Origin: Myxococcales bacterium
GTDB lineage: Bacteria; Myxococcota; Myxococcia; Myxococcales; JAJYLH01
DNA: 64,000 nt
Direction of reading: 5' to 3'
NCBI GenBank assembly: GCA_021787845.1
Contig: JAJYLH010000001.1
Coordinates: forward strand, 1 to 64,000
Positions 18,663 through 27,693 of the stretch are shown here, one piece after another (within the stretch, counting starts at the first letter, position 1; every line of letters begins with the position of its first letter). The notes under the pieces were generated by a model that made no database searches, was not told the DNA's origin, and saw only the letters and a list, made by a program, of their open reading frames with translations. The translations under genes were made by a program, and so were the position numbers.

Positions 18663-18953
18663 ATGGGCGGCATCGACGGGCTCGTCACCAACACCATCAA
18701 CTCGCCGCGACGCACGCCGACCGACGTTTCGGCGCTGGTGCGCGCGCTTCGGGGCGAAGCGCCGGCGCCGTCGGGGGTGCTGAGCGCGTTCTTCACCGAG
18801 GTGCCGCTGGAGGCCATCGCCCGGTTCGCGGCGGCGCACCACCTCTCGGAAGCGACGCTCCTCGCCGCCTGGCGGCGTGTGGCGCGGGAGACCGGCGATG
18901 AACGGCCCGAGCTCGACGATTGGCTCCAATACCTGGGAAGGGCTCCTGCTTAG
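18663..18953 (+). CDS. Putative partner (antitoxin) of the AbiEii-like protein
   Basis: The 96-aa protein follows GGGAGGATGCG. It is small and helical, with ARFAAAHHLSEATLLAAWRRV resembling a helix-turn-helix-sized segment. Its end overlaps the start of the nucleotidyltransferase gene by 56 bp, a layout typical of toxin-antitoxin pairs in which the first gene is the antitoxin. I do not recognise it as an AbiEi family member, so the antitoxin role rests on context. Confidence 0.7.
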   Translation: MGGIDGLVTNTINSPRRTPTDVSALVRALRGEAPAPSGVLSAFFTEVPLEAIARFAAAHHLSEATLLAAWRRVARETGDERPELDDWLQYLGRAPA

Positions 18954-19563
18954 CGCGCGGGTCCTGCTCGAGGGGCTGCCGAGCGAGCTGGGTGCACCGG
19001 CGCGCTGGACGATGGGCGGCGGCACCGTTCTCATGCTGCGCTACGGCCATCGGGCGAGCCGTGACGTCGACCTCTTCCTGCGCGACCCGCAACTGCTCGC
19101 GTGTCTGTCTCCCCGCGTGAACGAGGCCGCGGCCACCCTCTGCCAGGACTACGTCGAGGCCTCGCATTTCTTGAAGCTGTCGATCGGAAGCGGCGAAATC
19201 GACTTCATCGTCGCGCCGGACCTGACGGGCTTGGCGCCAGAGGTGATGCGGCTGGCCGGTGCGGACACTCGGACCGACCCCTCGCTGGAAATCATCGCGA
19301 AGAAGTGCTTCTATCGAGCGGCAGCGCTCAAGGTCCGTGACGTTCTCGACTGGGCCGTGGTCCTGGAGCACGACCCGCGGGCGGGCGAGGTGCTGGGGCC
19401 GATTCTAGCCACCAAGAAGCGAGCGCTCAATGAGCGGGTCGAGGCGCTCGCGGCCGATTTCGTCTCCCGCGCGCGCCTGGAGCTGGCGCTCTTCGAGCCA
19501 GGCGAACGAGCCTTGGATACCGCCGTCGCTCGCGTGGCGCGACACCTCGAGCGAATGCTGTAA
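18898..19563 (+). CDS. AbiEii/AbiGii-type nucleotidyltransferase toxin
   Basis: The 221-aa product has the nucleotidyltransferase signature GGGTVLMLRYGHRASRDVDL early in the chain: the GG(G)T box followed by the RxSxDxDL metal-binding box, as in AbiEii toxins of type IV toxin-antitoxin systems. A second conserved region, KKCFYRAAALKVRDVLDW, follows the family pattern. Known members modify tRNA or nucleotides and cause growth arrest or phage abortive infection. GGGAG lies upstream of the ATG. It is preceded by an overlapping small gene. Confidence 0.85.
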   Translation: MNGPSSTIGSNTWEGLLLSARVLLEGLPSELGAPARWTMGGGTVLMLRYGHRASRDVDLFLRDPQLLACLSPRVNEAAATLCQDYVEASHFLKLSIGSGEIDFIVAPDLTGLAPEVMRLAGADTRTDPSLEIIAKKCFYRAAALKVRDVLDWAVVLEHDPRAGEVLGPILATKKRALNERVEALAADFVSRARLELALFEPGERALDTAVARVARHLERML

Positions 19564-19659
19564 GGGGGTGCAGCGCTCCGCTCATCCCGAGACGTCAGGA
19601 GCCCGGTGAAGTCTGCCGTCGATCTGGCGGCGAAGAAAGAAGTAGCCTCGGCGGTCGCG

Positions 19660-19922
19660 CTGCCAGCGTTCGCGCCCCTGTACGAGCCCGGGCCGAGGTC
19701 GAGCGGCTCCTTGTCCAGGTCGATTTCCCGGCTGGTGCCCCCGAGGATGCCCCGCTTGCCCACGCGCACGTCGTAGCTGCATTCCTCCAGGTTCTTGGGC
19801 TCGAAGCCGCTGGAGACGAGCCAGCCCTGGCACTGGTAGTCGGCGATGTCTTCGCCGCGAAGGACGGCGGCGTTGCCGTCGCCGAACAGGGCCGGCTGCC
19901 GCGGGAAAGTCGGTTCGGCCAT
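19660..19922 (-). pseudogene. Truncated dCTP deaminase/dUTPase-like gene
   Basis: From an ATG at 19922 the minus strand encodes about 85 residues including LRGEDIADYQCQGWL, ECSYDVRVGKRG and LDLGPGSY. These match the N-terminal half of dCTP deaminase/DCD-family proteins. The catalytic second half, with its conserved Arg/Ser/Glu motifs, is absent and the frame runs on antisense into the AbiEii-like gene. I read it as a gene truncated at its 3' side. Confidence 0.55.
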
Positions 19923-20124
19923 GGCGGACCTTTCCGAAGGGATGGCTCCCTTCGCGAGTCGACCGGAGCCTACCACACCGGGCGGACATGAGGGTGCCGC
20001 GCCCGGCGGAGGGGCGCCGCCGCCCACGATGCTCTCGATCGGTGAGCCCCAGGATGGTGGCCGTGTTTGCAGACGTCGCGACGGTCTGCCTTCAGGCGAG
20101 CGCCTCGCGAGAGCAGACGTAGAG

Positions 20125-21661
20125 TTACTGGCAGTTCCCTCCAGAGACGCAGCACTGGCCGGTTTGACCGTTTCCAATGCACACCGGAGACTCACACCAG
20201 GAGTTCGAGGGTTGCGAGGCGCCGCTATTTCCGATCGCGTTGGTGGCTACGACGGTAAACGTGTAGGCCGTGCTGTTGCTGCATGACAGGTCATTCATCT
20301 GCGCACTTGTCGCGCTTCCGCCCACCGTTGCAGTGAGGCCCGTGGGAGAAGACGTAACTGTGTAACCGGTGATGGTGCTACCGCCATCATTGCCCGGCGG
20401 AATCCAATGGACGGTTGCCTGAAACGTCACATCCCATCCCCTTGCAGCGGTGACCTGAGCAGTGACTCCGGTTGGCGCGTCCGGCACGTTCGCCGGCGTC
20501 ACCGAATTCGAGGGCGACGAGGTAACGCTGTTGCCCGCGCTGTTGGTTGCGATGACAGTAAACGTGTACCTCGTACCGTTCGTGAGACCGGCCACGCTCG
20601 CGCTGATCTGCGGAGCGGCGGCGACCGCAGTGAGGCCATCGGGATTCGAAAACACCGTGTAGACCAGCAATCCGCTGCCGCCGGTGTCCGTCGGTGCGGT
20701 CCAGGAGACCGTCGCCTCAGCGTTACCAGCGACGGCGGTGACGTCCGTCGGAGCGCCGGGCACCACCATCGGCGTCACCGGATTCGGGGGCAAGGATGGA
20801 GCGCTGCTGCCCACCGCGTTCGTGGCGACGACCGTGAAGATGTAGGTCGTCCCGTTCGTGAGACCGGTCACCGTCGCGGTCGTCGCGTCGCCACCAGCGG
20901 TCGCCGTGATGCCGTTCGGCGTCGAGGTCACGGTGTACCCGGTGATCGCGCTCCCGCCGTCGTTCGTCGGCGTGCTCCAGGTCACGATCGCCTGCGCGTC
21001 GCTGGCCGTGGCGCTGACGCCGGTCGGCGAATCGGGCGCCGTCGCCGGCGTGACCGCGGCCGAGGGCGCGGAGGGCAAGCTGTTGCCGACGCTGTTCGTC
21101 GCGACGACCGCGAAGGTGTAGCTCGTGCCGTTCGTGAGGTTAAAGACCGTCGCCGTCGTCGCCGGCGCATCGACGGTGGCCGTCAGCCCTCCGGGCGAGG
21201 ACGTGACCGTGTAGGTGGTGATGGCGCTCCCGCCCTGCTTGTCCGGCGCCTTCCACGAAACGGTGGCCTGCGCGTCGCCGGCGCTCGCGGTGACCGCGGT
21301 CGGCGGATCCGGAACCGCGAGCGGCGTCACCGGGTTCGAGGGCAGCGAGCTCGGGCCTTTCCCGACCTTGTTCATGGCGACGACGGTGAAGACGTAGCTC
21401 GTACCGTTCGTCAGGCCGCTCACGGTCGCACTGGTTTTTCCGCCGGTCGCGGTCGCCGCGAGCTTTCCCGGCGTGGACGTGATCGTATACGCCGTCACGG
21501 CGTCACCGCCGTTGTGGCGGCGCGGACCACGTGACGAGCGCCTGCGCGTTGCCCCCGACGGCGGTCACCCCGACCGGTGCGCCCGGCGCCGACGTGCAGC
21601 CGCAGACGAACAGGAGGGAAAGGCTTCCAACGAGCAGGACCGCTTCGGTAACTCGACGCAT
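20125..21661 (-). CDS. Six-repeat fibronectin type III lipoprotein, frameshifted in the first repeat
   Basis: From the ATG at 21661 the chain has a lipoprotein signal ending LLFVCGC, then APVGVTAVGGNAQALVTWSA, the start of an FN3 domain. The frame then breaks at about 21517-21521. A second frame takes over with HNGGDAVTAYTIT and continues to 20125 through five more FN3 repeats (each about 85 residues with W.AP..GGS.ITGYTVTS and LTNGT.YTFTVVATN) and a Cys-containing end. Comparison with the other repeats suggests loss of two bases or gain of one. It may be a sequencing error or a true pseudogene. FN3 arrays usually act in surface adhesion or polysaccharide binding. Confidence 0.75.
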
Positions 21662-21737
21662 CGGCTCCACCTCGGGAAGGGCAAGAAGGTTGTGACACCC
21701 TCATGGCACCGCGGAGTGGCAGGTCAAGCGGAGAAAA

Positions 21738-22715
21738 TCACCAGGTCGCTCGCGGGAACTTCGGCGGCAGCGGGAAGCGCAGGCGGTCGATCACGTCGCA
21801 AAGCTCTTGGGGCACCGCCGCGCGAAAAGTCATGGCATGACCGGTCGCCGGATGGGTAATCGTCAGCCGCGCCGCGTGGAGCGCCATCCGCTTCAAGCCC
21901 CATTCGGCCTTGGCGCGCCGGTTGAACGGGAAGTCGCCGTACTTCGCATCGCCGATCACCGGGTGCCCGATGGCCGCGAAGTGCCGCCGAATCTGGTGGG
22001 TACGGCCGGTCTCGATTTCCACCTCGACCAGGCTCGCGTCGCGGCTCTGCGCGATGAGTCGGTAGCGCGTCGTTGCCCGCTGGTAGTTGACCCCGCGCTC
22101 GTCCTTGGACGCCTTCGTCTGCTGATGCTCCGCCAACGGCAGGTCGATCCTCCCCTCCTTCGGCACCCGGCCAGCGACGAGCGCGAGGTACACCTTCTTC
22201 GGATGCTCCGACGTGAACTGCTCCGCGAGTTGCACGATGGCCTGCCTCGTCTTCGCCACCACCACCACACCGCTCGTCTCCCGGTCGAGCCGGTGCGCCG
22301 GCGCGGGCTTGAACTCTCCCTCCGGGACCTCCCCCAGGTACGCCCGCACCTCGTCCACCAGGGTAGCTTGAGCGATGCCGCTCCCCGGGTGCGCCGCCAA
22401 CCCCGCCGGCTTCGCGCAGACCAGGATGTGCGCGTCCTCGTGCAGGATGTCGAACGTCCGCGGGACCCGCTGCGGCCGCGCCCGCTCACCCGGCCCGCGA
22501 CCGGTCCCGGCCCCCTTCAACGCCTGCTCCCGAATCGCGACGACGTCTCCCGCGGCGAGCAACTGCCCTTCCGCTGCCTTCGCCCCGTTCACCCGCACCT
22601 TCTTGGTCCGAATCAGCTTGTAGATCACCGAGAGCGGTACCGTAGGGAGCAAGCGCCGCAGGTACTTGTCGAGCCGCTGGCCCGATGCATCCCCGCTGAT
22701 CTGCAGCTCGCGCAT
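21738..22715 (-). CDS. RluC/RluD-type 23S rRNA pseudouridine synthase
   Basis: The 325-aa protein has an N-terminal S4 RNA-binding domain (GQRLDKYLRRLLPTVP...VRVNG) and a catalytic domain with HRLDRETSG, whose Asp is the nucleophile, and RTHQIRRH near the end. It belongs to the RluA superfamily; RluC-type is most likely from the S4 domain, but RluD cannot be excluded. The ATG lacks a ribosome-binding site and has TATCTA 9 nt upstream, consistent with a leaderless transcript. Confidence 0.93.
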   Translation of the reverse strand: MRELQISGDASGQRLDKYLRRLLPTVPLSVIYKLIRTKKVRVNGAKAAEGQLLAAGDVVAIREQALKGAGTGRGPGERARPQRVPRTFDILHEDAHILVCAKPAGLAAHPGSGIAQATLVDEVRAYLGEVPEGEFKPAPAHRLDRETSGVVVVAKTRQAIVQLAEQFTSEHPKKVYLALVAGRVPKEGRIDLPLAEHQQTKASKDERGVNYQRATTRYRLIAQSRDASLVEVEIETGRTHQIRRHFAAIGHPVIGDAKYGDFPFNRRAKAEWGLKRMALHAARLTITHPATGHAMTFRAAVPQELCDVIDRLRFPLPPKFPRATW

Positions 22716-22724
22716 CGCAAAGGC

Positions 22725-22730
22725 TAGATA
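22725..22730 (-). promoter_or_regulatory. Candidate -10 box, leaderless start of the pseudouridine synthase
   Basis: TATCTA on the minus strand ends 9 nt before the ATG at 22715. No Shine-Dalgarno sequence lies between. Confidence 0.35.
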
Positions 22731-22896
22731 GCGCACGTTCGCCGTGAACGGGGGCCGCTCTCGCCGGCTCCGACCCGCTCGTCGTCGGCCGTTCGACGGT
22801 GCCAGCGAAGACCGCACGACGCGCTGTGAACGATCTCAGACAACCGAGGGGCAGCCGTCTTGCTCCCTGGCCGACCTCCCGCTACCGTCGCGGCCT

Positions 22897-22924
22897 CTCA
22901 TCCCGAGCGCAGTCGAAGGATGAG
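22897..22924. repeat. CTCATCC...GGATGAG dispersed repeat
   Basis: The 28-bp unit starts CTCATCCCGAGCGCAGTCGA and ends AGGATGAG, giving inverted CTCATCC/GGATGAG ends. Related copies occur at 172-199, 53852-53960 and 58735-58788. Here it lies directly before the start of the outer-membrane barrel gene. Confidence 0.7.
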
Positions 22925-22936
22925 TCTCCCCGTACC

Positions 22937-24433
22937 GTGCCCCGAACCGCTCTCGCCCTCCTCCTCCTCGTTCCGCTCGCGGCCCGGGCGATGCCCGCCT
23001 CCGACGTGCCGGCTCAGATTCATCCGGCGCCGCCGCTGTCGACCGGTTCGCCGAGCCCCGCCGACAACGTGCTGCTCGACCTCGCGGTGGTGCCGACCGA
23101 GCTCGTCCGCTACGACGTCGCCGGGCAGCAGCTACCGGGAGCGTTCCTGCTCGGCACCTGGGCGAACCTCGCCTCCCGCTCGATGGTCGGCGGCAACGTC
23201 CGCATGGTCGCGAGCTTCCGCTTCGACCTCGACACCGCGGTCACCCAGAAAGAGCAGAACGCGTTCAACCCCTACCTGCAGCCGACCAACTACTCGCTCT
23301 TCGCCGCCTACGTCGAGGCGTCGCTCCCCGCGGGCTTCGAGCTTCGCGTCGGGCGCCAGTTCCACGCCGACGTGGCCGACTACCTCGCCTTCGACGGCGG
23401 GAACCTCGACTGGTCGATTCCGAAGACGCCGTTTTCGGTCGAGCTGTACGGAGGCCTGCGCTCCGCCTTCGCCATCGCCACCGGGCAGCTCGGCTCCAGC
23501 CTCTACCAGCTCGACGGCGTGCAGCAGGAGACCTCGGCGCAGCCCGTCGCCGGTGCCGTGCTCCGCTGGCGCAGCGGCTCCTCGGGAGCGCTGGCGATCG
23601 CCGTGCCGCACCGCGCCGAGGCGGAGGTCGGTTTCCGGTGGAGCTGGCGGACCGACGCGCAGCTCGTCGACCCCACCCTTCCGTCCTGGCCCGAGACCAC
23701 GGCCCAGGAGCTCATCGCCTCCGCCGGCGGCGACCTCGGCCCCGTCCACCTCTTCGGCGCCGGCGCCTATGAGCTGGTGCTGCAGACGATCATGAACGCC
23801 CAGGCGACCGCGTCCATCGGTCTCGACCGGCTCTTCGGCTGGATTTCGAAGAGCGCTTTCGCGGGCGACACGCTCTCGCTCGGCTACCAGCGCTACCGGC
23901 CGGTCTTCGCCCTGGACTCGATCTTCAACTACTTCAGCATCAACCCCTACGACGAGTACGCGGCCACGCTGGGCGTTTGGGCTTTCGGTCGCCTGCGGCT
24001 CGACCTGCGCGGCTTCACCCGCTGGTACACCTCCGCCACCACCGACCGCACCGGCAACGTCCTCTCCTTCGCGCCAGGGCCGCAAAGCGCCAACGGCGGC
24101 CGGCTCTCCTCGGTCTTCGCGCACGGGCCGTGGCAGCTCGACGCCTTCTGCGATGGCGAGACCGGCGCCATCGGCACCCGCCTGGTCGTCGACGGCGGCA
24201 CCCGCGTGCGGCTCGGGGACGCCTTCGAGCTGTTCGCGCGGGTGAGCGGCGCCCGCTTCGACATCGCCCAGACACCGACCCAGACCGGCACCAGCTTCGG
24301 CTTCGCCGTCGGTGGAACCTGGCACCTGCCGGCCAACGCGAACCTCTCGCTCATCGTCCAGGAGACCTTGAACCCGTTCACGCCCTCGACCCCGAGCGTG
24401 TTCGCGGTCGCCGACCTCGCGAGGTGGCTATGA
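22937..24433 (+). CDS. Outer-membrane beta-barrel of a porin-cytochrome pair
   Basis: I start the chain at GTG (22937), giving 498 aa with a signal peptide (RTALALLLLVPLAARAMPA). Upstream in-frame ATGs read through a dispersed repeat and look artificial. The mature part has alternating hydrophobic strands (for example VRMVASFRFDL, FELRVGRQFHAD, LSLGYQRYRP) and ends in VFAVADLARWL, as expected for a porin-like barrel. Its stop overlaps the start of a 13-haem cytochrome gene (ATGA). This pairing matches the porin-cytochrome complexes that carry electrons across the outer membrane, although sequence identity to MtrB or OmbB is not evident. Confidence 0.75.
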   Translation: MPRTALALLLLVPLAARAMPASDVPAQIHPAPPLSTGSPSPADNVLLDLAVVPTELVRYDVAGQQLPGAFLLGTWANLASRSMVGGNVRMVASFRFDLDTAVTQKEQNAFNPYLQPTNYSLFAAYVEASLPAGFELRVGRQFHADVADYLAFDGGNLDWSIPKTPFSVELYGGLRSAFAIATGQLGSSLYQLDGVQQETSAQPVAGAVLRWRSGSSGALAIAVPHRAEAEVGFRWSWRTDAQLVDPTLPSWPETTAQELIASAGGDLGPVHLFGAGAYELVLQTIMNAQATASIGLDRLFGWISKSAFAGDTLSLGYQRYRPVFALDSIFNYFSINPYDEYAATLGVWAFGRLRLDLRGFTRWYTSATTDRTGNVLSFAPGPQSANGGRLSSVFAHGPWQLDAFCDGETGAIGTRLVVDGGTRVRLGDAFELFARVSGARFDIAQTPTQTGTSFGFAVGGTWHLPANANLSLIVQETLNPFTPSTPSVFAVADLARWL

Positions 24434-25683
24434 CCCGCGCCCTGGCGATGGCGGCGCTCACCCTCGGGGGGACCCTCGCGGCGGCGGCGCCCGCGCGAAC
24501 CGACTCGGGCATCCAGATCTGGTTACGGGAAGCGCTCTCGGCCCCCACCCCGCAGCGGCCGGCGCCGAGCACGGTCATCTACCCGCCGGAGAAGAACGGG
24601 CTCCTCTTCTCCCACTTCATCCACGTCATCAAGGCCCAGGCGGATTGCGAGGAGTGCCACGAGACGATGGACTCGAGCCACCTCGCCACCGACCGCAACC
24701 TCCCGGGCCACAAGGAATGCGAGGACTGCCACAACATCAAGAAGGCCGCGGCGGGCTTGAAGACCGACCCCGCCTCGACCTGCGACGTGTGCCATCCGGG
24801 AGTGCACCAGCAGGGCGAGAGCGTTCCTGCTGACGTGTACCCCGCGGTCAACCTGATTTTCCCGCACGACGTCCATATCGCCCACGACATCGACTGCTCC
24901 GCCTGCCACAAGTCCATCTCCCACGAGACCCTGGGCAGCCGCCGGCACCTGATGACGATGACCGAGTGCCTCGGTTGCCACGACGGGAAGAAGGCGCCCA
25001 ACGGCTGCGCGACCTGCCATCGGACCCAACCGGATGGGCTCCTAGAGACCAGCTTCGCTAGCGGGAGGCTCCTGCCCGACGGCCAGCTCTCCGACGACGA
25101 TCACGGCCGCGACTTCCTCCACCGCCACGCACACCTCGCCCAGAGCGACCTCGAGCAATGCTCCGTCTGCCACCGGCCGCAGGAGTGCGTCGCCTGCCAC
25201 GCGAGCTCTTCGCCCGCCCTGCGCGTGCACCCGCCCGACTGGCTCGCGAGCCACGGCCTGTCCGCGCGCACGAACGCGCTCGACTGCCGGAGCTGCCATC
25301 GCGAGCAGAGCTTCTGTGTCGCCTGCCATCAGCAGCGCGGCGTCGCCGAGGACTCGCCCTTGCGCTCGCCGACGATGCCCCTCGGGCGGACCTCGTTCCA
25401 CCCGCCCGGCTGGTCGAGCCTGACCCGCTCCGGTCCGAACCATCATTCATTCTATGCACAGGAGAACATCGAGGCGTGCGCGTCGTGCCACCAGGAATCC
25501 GACTGCCTGAAGTGCCACGCCGCCGACGGGGTCGTCGCGCAGATCGACCCGCACCCCCTTGGCTGGAAGCAGTCCGGCGCCGCCTGCCGGGCCTACCACC
25601 TGACGCCGATGGCCTGCGCCAAGTGTCACGGCGGCGGGTCGAACCTCGGAAGCGTCGCCACTCTGCTGGTGGGCTGCCAATAA
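24430..25683 (+). CDS. Periplasmic multihaem c-type cytochrome (13 CxxCH)
   Basis: The 417-aa secreted protein (signal about 1-25) has 13 CxxCH haem-binding motifs: CEECH, CEDCH, CDVCH, CSACH, CLGCH, CATCH, CSVCH, CVACH, CRSCH, CVACH, CASCH, CLKCH, CAKCH. A fourteenth site is degenerate, CRAYH at residues 386-390, where Tyr389 replaces Cys through a TGC-to-TAC change. Many extra His residues could serve as distal ligands. The start overlaps the barrel gene. The most likely role is electron transfer through or to the barrel, for extracellular electron exchange or metal reduction or oxidation. Confidence 0.93.
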   Translation: MTRALAMAALTLGGTLAAAAPARTDSGIQIWLREALSAPTPQRPAPSTVIYPPEKNGLLFSHFIHVIKAQADCEECHETMDSSHLATDRNLPGHKECEDCHNIKKAAAGLKTDPASTCDVCHPGVHQQGESVPADVYPAVNLIFPHDVHIAHDIDCSACHKSISHETLGSRRHLMTMTECLGCHDGKKAPNGCATCHRTQPDGLLETSFASGRLLPDGQLSDDDHGRDFLHRHAHLAQSDLEQCSVCHRPQECVACHASSSPALRVHPPDWLASHGLSARTNALDCRSCHREQSFCVACHQQRGVAEDSPLRSPTMPLGRTSFHPPGWSSLTRSGPNHHSFYAQENIEACASCHQESDCLKCHAADGVVAQIDPHPLGWKQSGAACRAYHLTPMACAKCHGGGSNLGSVATLLVGCQ

Positions 25684-25752
25684 GCAGGACCGAAGCCGCT
25701 GAAGTCGAGCCGACCCCGACGCGACGGGCTTGCGCCGTTCTTCTCGAGCCGC

Positions 25753-26217
25753 TCAGCCCTCGGCGTCGGGATCGCCCGCGGTGTAGTCGGTCTGGTCCTT
25801 GAAGATCATCCGGCGCCCGGTGGGGAACGCGCCGATGGAGCAGGCGGTCTTCCCGGTGTCGGGGTACTCGACGATGTCGGCGCCCACGAAGTTGGCGCCG
25901 ATCGCGAGGTAGACGAGCGGCACTTCGCCGTCGTTGACGAGCTGGTGCGCGGGCCCGCCGGCGGGGAAGGAGACGAAGTCGCCGGGGCCGATGGCGGTGA
26001 GCCCGTCGGGGGTGCGGACCTTCGCCGCGCCGGAGATCACGAACAGCGCTTCTTCCGTGATCTGATGCACGTGCAGCGGGAAGGACTTCTTTCCCGGCGG
26101 CAGCTCCCACAACCCGCACGAAAGCTTCTCGCCGCCGAGCGCCTTGCGGCGGTTGGCGTAGCGGCCGCGGGTGAGCGCGTCGGTCCACTGCATCTGGCTC
26201 GTGCGAACGACCTTCAT
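25753..26217 (-). CDS. Cupin domain protein
   Basis: The 154-aa protein follows AAGGAG with an 8-nt spacer. It has a single cupin barrel: PLHVHQITEEALFVISG fits motif 1 (with H, H, E) and PAGGPAHQLVN fits motif 2 (final H). These residues would bind one divalent metal. Cupins of this type include dioxygenases, isomerases and sugar-binding proteins, so no reaction can be given. It converges on the cytochrome gene with a gap of about 70 bp. Confidence 0.88.
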   Translation of the reverse strand: MKVVRTSQMQWTDALTRGRYANRRKALGGEKLSCGLWELPPGKKSFPLHVHQITEEALFVISGAAKVRTPDGLTAIGPGDFVSFPAGGPAHQLVNDGEVPLVYLAIGANFVGADIVEYPDTGKTACSIGAFPTGRRMIFKDQTDYTAGDPDAEG

Positions 26218-26352
26218 CGGTTTGCTCCTTGGTCCGCCGGGGCGGGCCGGCCCCGTCCGTCGGCGTGAGATGCCCGGAAGCGCCACCGCCCTCCTGGCCC
26301 GCTTCCGCTCAATAGGAATCGGGCCGCGGGGCCGATGTCCACCGGTAGCGCT

Positions 26353-26595
26353 TCAGCTCTTCTTCCGGTCGCTGCGCACGAAGAGCGGCGCGTCGTCCTG
26401 CCGCTTGGGCGTGAGCGTCTCCTGCACCCGCGCTTCGACCCACTCGCTTCCGAAGGCCTCGTCGACGAGCGCCAAGAGCCCCGGATGCTGCTGCCTGGCG
26501 AGCGACGCCGCGCACTCGAAGAGGACCAGCGCTCGCGCGTGTTCCTCGGTCTCCCGGCGCTGGCGAACCTCGACGAGCGAAACGACATCGGCCAT
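26353..26595 (-). CDS. Small hypothetical protein
   Basis: The 80-aa product starts at an ATG 7 nt after GGAGGG. It is charged and predicted helical (MADVVSLVEVRQRRETEE...) and ends with a basic tail (RSDRKKS). There is no signal peptide, membrane segment or Cys. I recognise no family. The good ribosome-binding site is the main support that it is real. Confidence 0.55.
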   Translation of the reverse strand: MADVVSLVEVRQRRETEEHARALVLFECAASLARQQHPGLLALVDEAFGSEWVEARVQETLTPKRQDDAPLFVRSDRKKS

Positions 26596-26766
26596 CGGCG
26601 ACCCTCCGCGCGCAGCGAGACCCCGCCTGGGGGCTTGCACGCGAAGTGCCAGGATGCCGGAAAAGCTCCGCCGCCAGCAGCCGCGGGGCCTTCATCGTCC
26701 AGAATCCGAAAGGTTCCGGGGAAGTCGTGACCGCTAGCGTCGGCGAGCCGACAGCATCAGGCGGTC

Positions 26767-27012
26767 TCAGGAGGCACCGGTGGGAGAGGGGCGCGCAATT
26801 TCTGCGGACCCCGCCTCGTCGTCGACCACGACCACCCGGCCCGAGCGCTCGAGCGCGGGAAACAGCTTGTTCCAGCCGATGGGCGTGCGCCCTTCCAGCT
26901 CGCCCGGATGGACGAACGCCAGGTCGTCCGGCCCCGGGCCGCGGACCGGAAACAGCTCGTGCCGCCCCGCGAAGTGGATGATTTGGCCGTGATCGTGGAG
27001 AGCGTTGCTCAT
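26767..27012 (-). CDS. Small hypothetical protein
   Basis: The 81-aa product starts at an ATG 6 nt after AGGAGG, a strong ribosome-binding site. The sequence (SNALHDHGQIIHFAGRHELF..., PGELEGRTPIGWNKLFPALE) looks like a compact globular domain, with no signal peptide. I do not recognise it. It precedes the cupin and the small gene at 26353 in the same direction. Confidence 0.6.
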   Translation of the reverse strand: MSNALHDHGQIIHFAGRHELFPVRGPGPDDLAFVHPGELEGRTPIGWNKLFPALERSGRVVVVDDEAGSAEIARPSPTGAS

Positions 27013-27168
27013 CGGTGTCCTCCTGCGCCGCTCGAAAGTGTCTCGACCGTACCAGACCGGCAAGATTTGCGTCACCGGCGCAATTTCCGCGCCGCGAGCC
27101 TGGACCTGCTCGCGAGCACGGCGGTCAGGGGCCGTTCCCGGGGCCGGCGCGGGCGCCCCCGGGGGTTG

Positions 27169-27693
27169 TCACGGCGACCGGCTCTCCGCCGGGGCCTCAT
27201 TCGCCACCGCGGTGAAGAGCGGCTGGAGGCGGTCCCGCGTGCGCGCCGGCTCCTCGATCACCACCCGCACCCCGCCGACGGAGGTCATGAAGTTCGTGTC
27301 GCCGTTCCAGCGGGGGACGACGTGCCAGTGCAGGTGCTCGGGAACCCCCGCGCCGGCCGAGCGGCCGAGGTTCATCCCGACGTTCATCCCGTCCGGCCGG
27401 TAGCCCTGGCGAACGGCGGCGACCGCCCGCTGCAAGAGCAGCGACAGGTCCGCGAGCTCCTCGCGTGAGAGGTCCTCCAGCGCTCCTGCATGGCGGAAGG
27501 GCACCACCATGACGTGACCGCTGGTGTAGGGGAACTTGTTGACCATCACGAACGACGCGTCCGAACGGGCGACCACCAGCCGTTCCCGGTCGGCCTCGCT
27601 CCCGGGCGCCGGAAGCTCGCAGAAGATGCAGCCCGGCTCCTGGCCGCCCTTCTCCACGTACTCGCGCCGCCAGGGCGCCCACAGCCGTTCCAT
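27169..27693 (-). CDS. HIT family nucleotide hydrolase/phosphorylase
   Basis: The 174-aa protein has the histidine triad EHLHWHVVP near residue 125, whose central His forms the nucleotidyl intermediate. GCIFCELPAPG and NKFPYTSGHVMVVPFRHAG are typical of the Ap4A phosphorylase-like branch of HIT proteins. AGGAGAACTG precedes the ATG. It probably hydrolyses or phosphorolyses dinucleoside polyphosphates or AMP conjugates in the cytosol. Confidence 0.92.
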   Translation of the reverse strand: MERLWAPWRREYVEKGGQEPGCIFCELPAPGSEADRERLVVARSDASFVMVNKFPYTSGHVMVVPFRHAGALEDLSREELADLSLLLQRAVAAVRQGYRPDGMNVGMNLGRSAGAGVPEHLHWHVVPRWNGDTNFMTSVGGVRVVIEEPARTRDRLQPLFTAVANEAPAESRSP

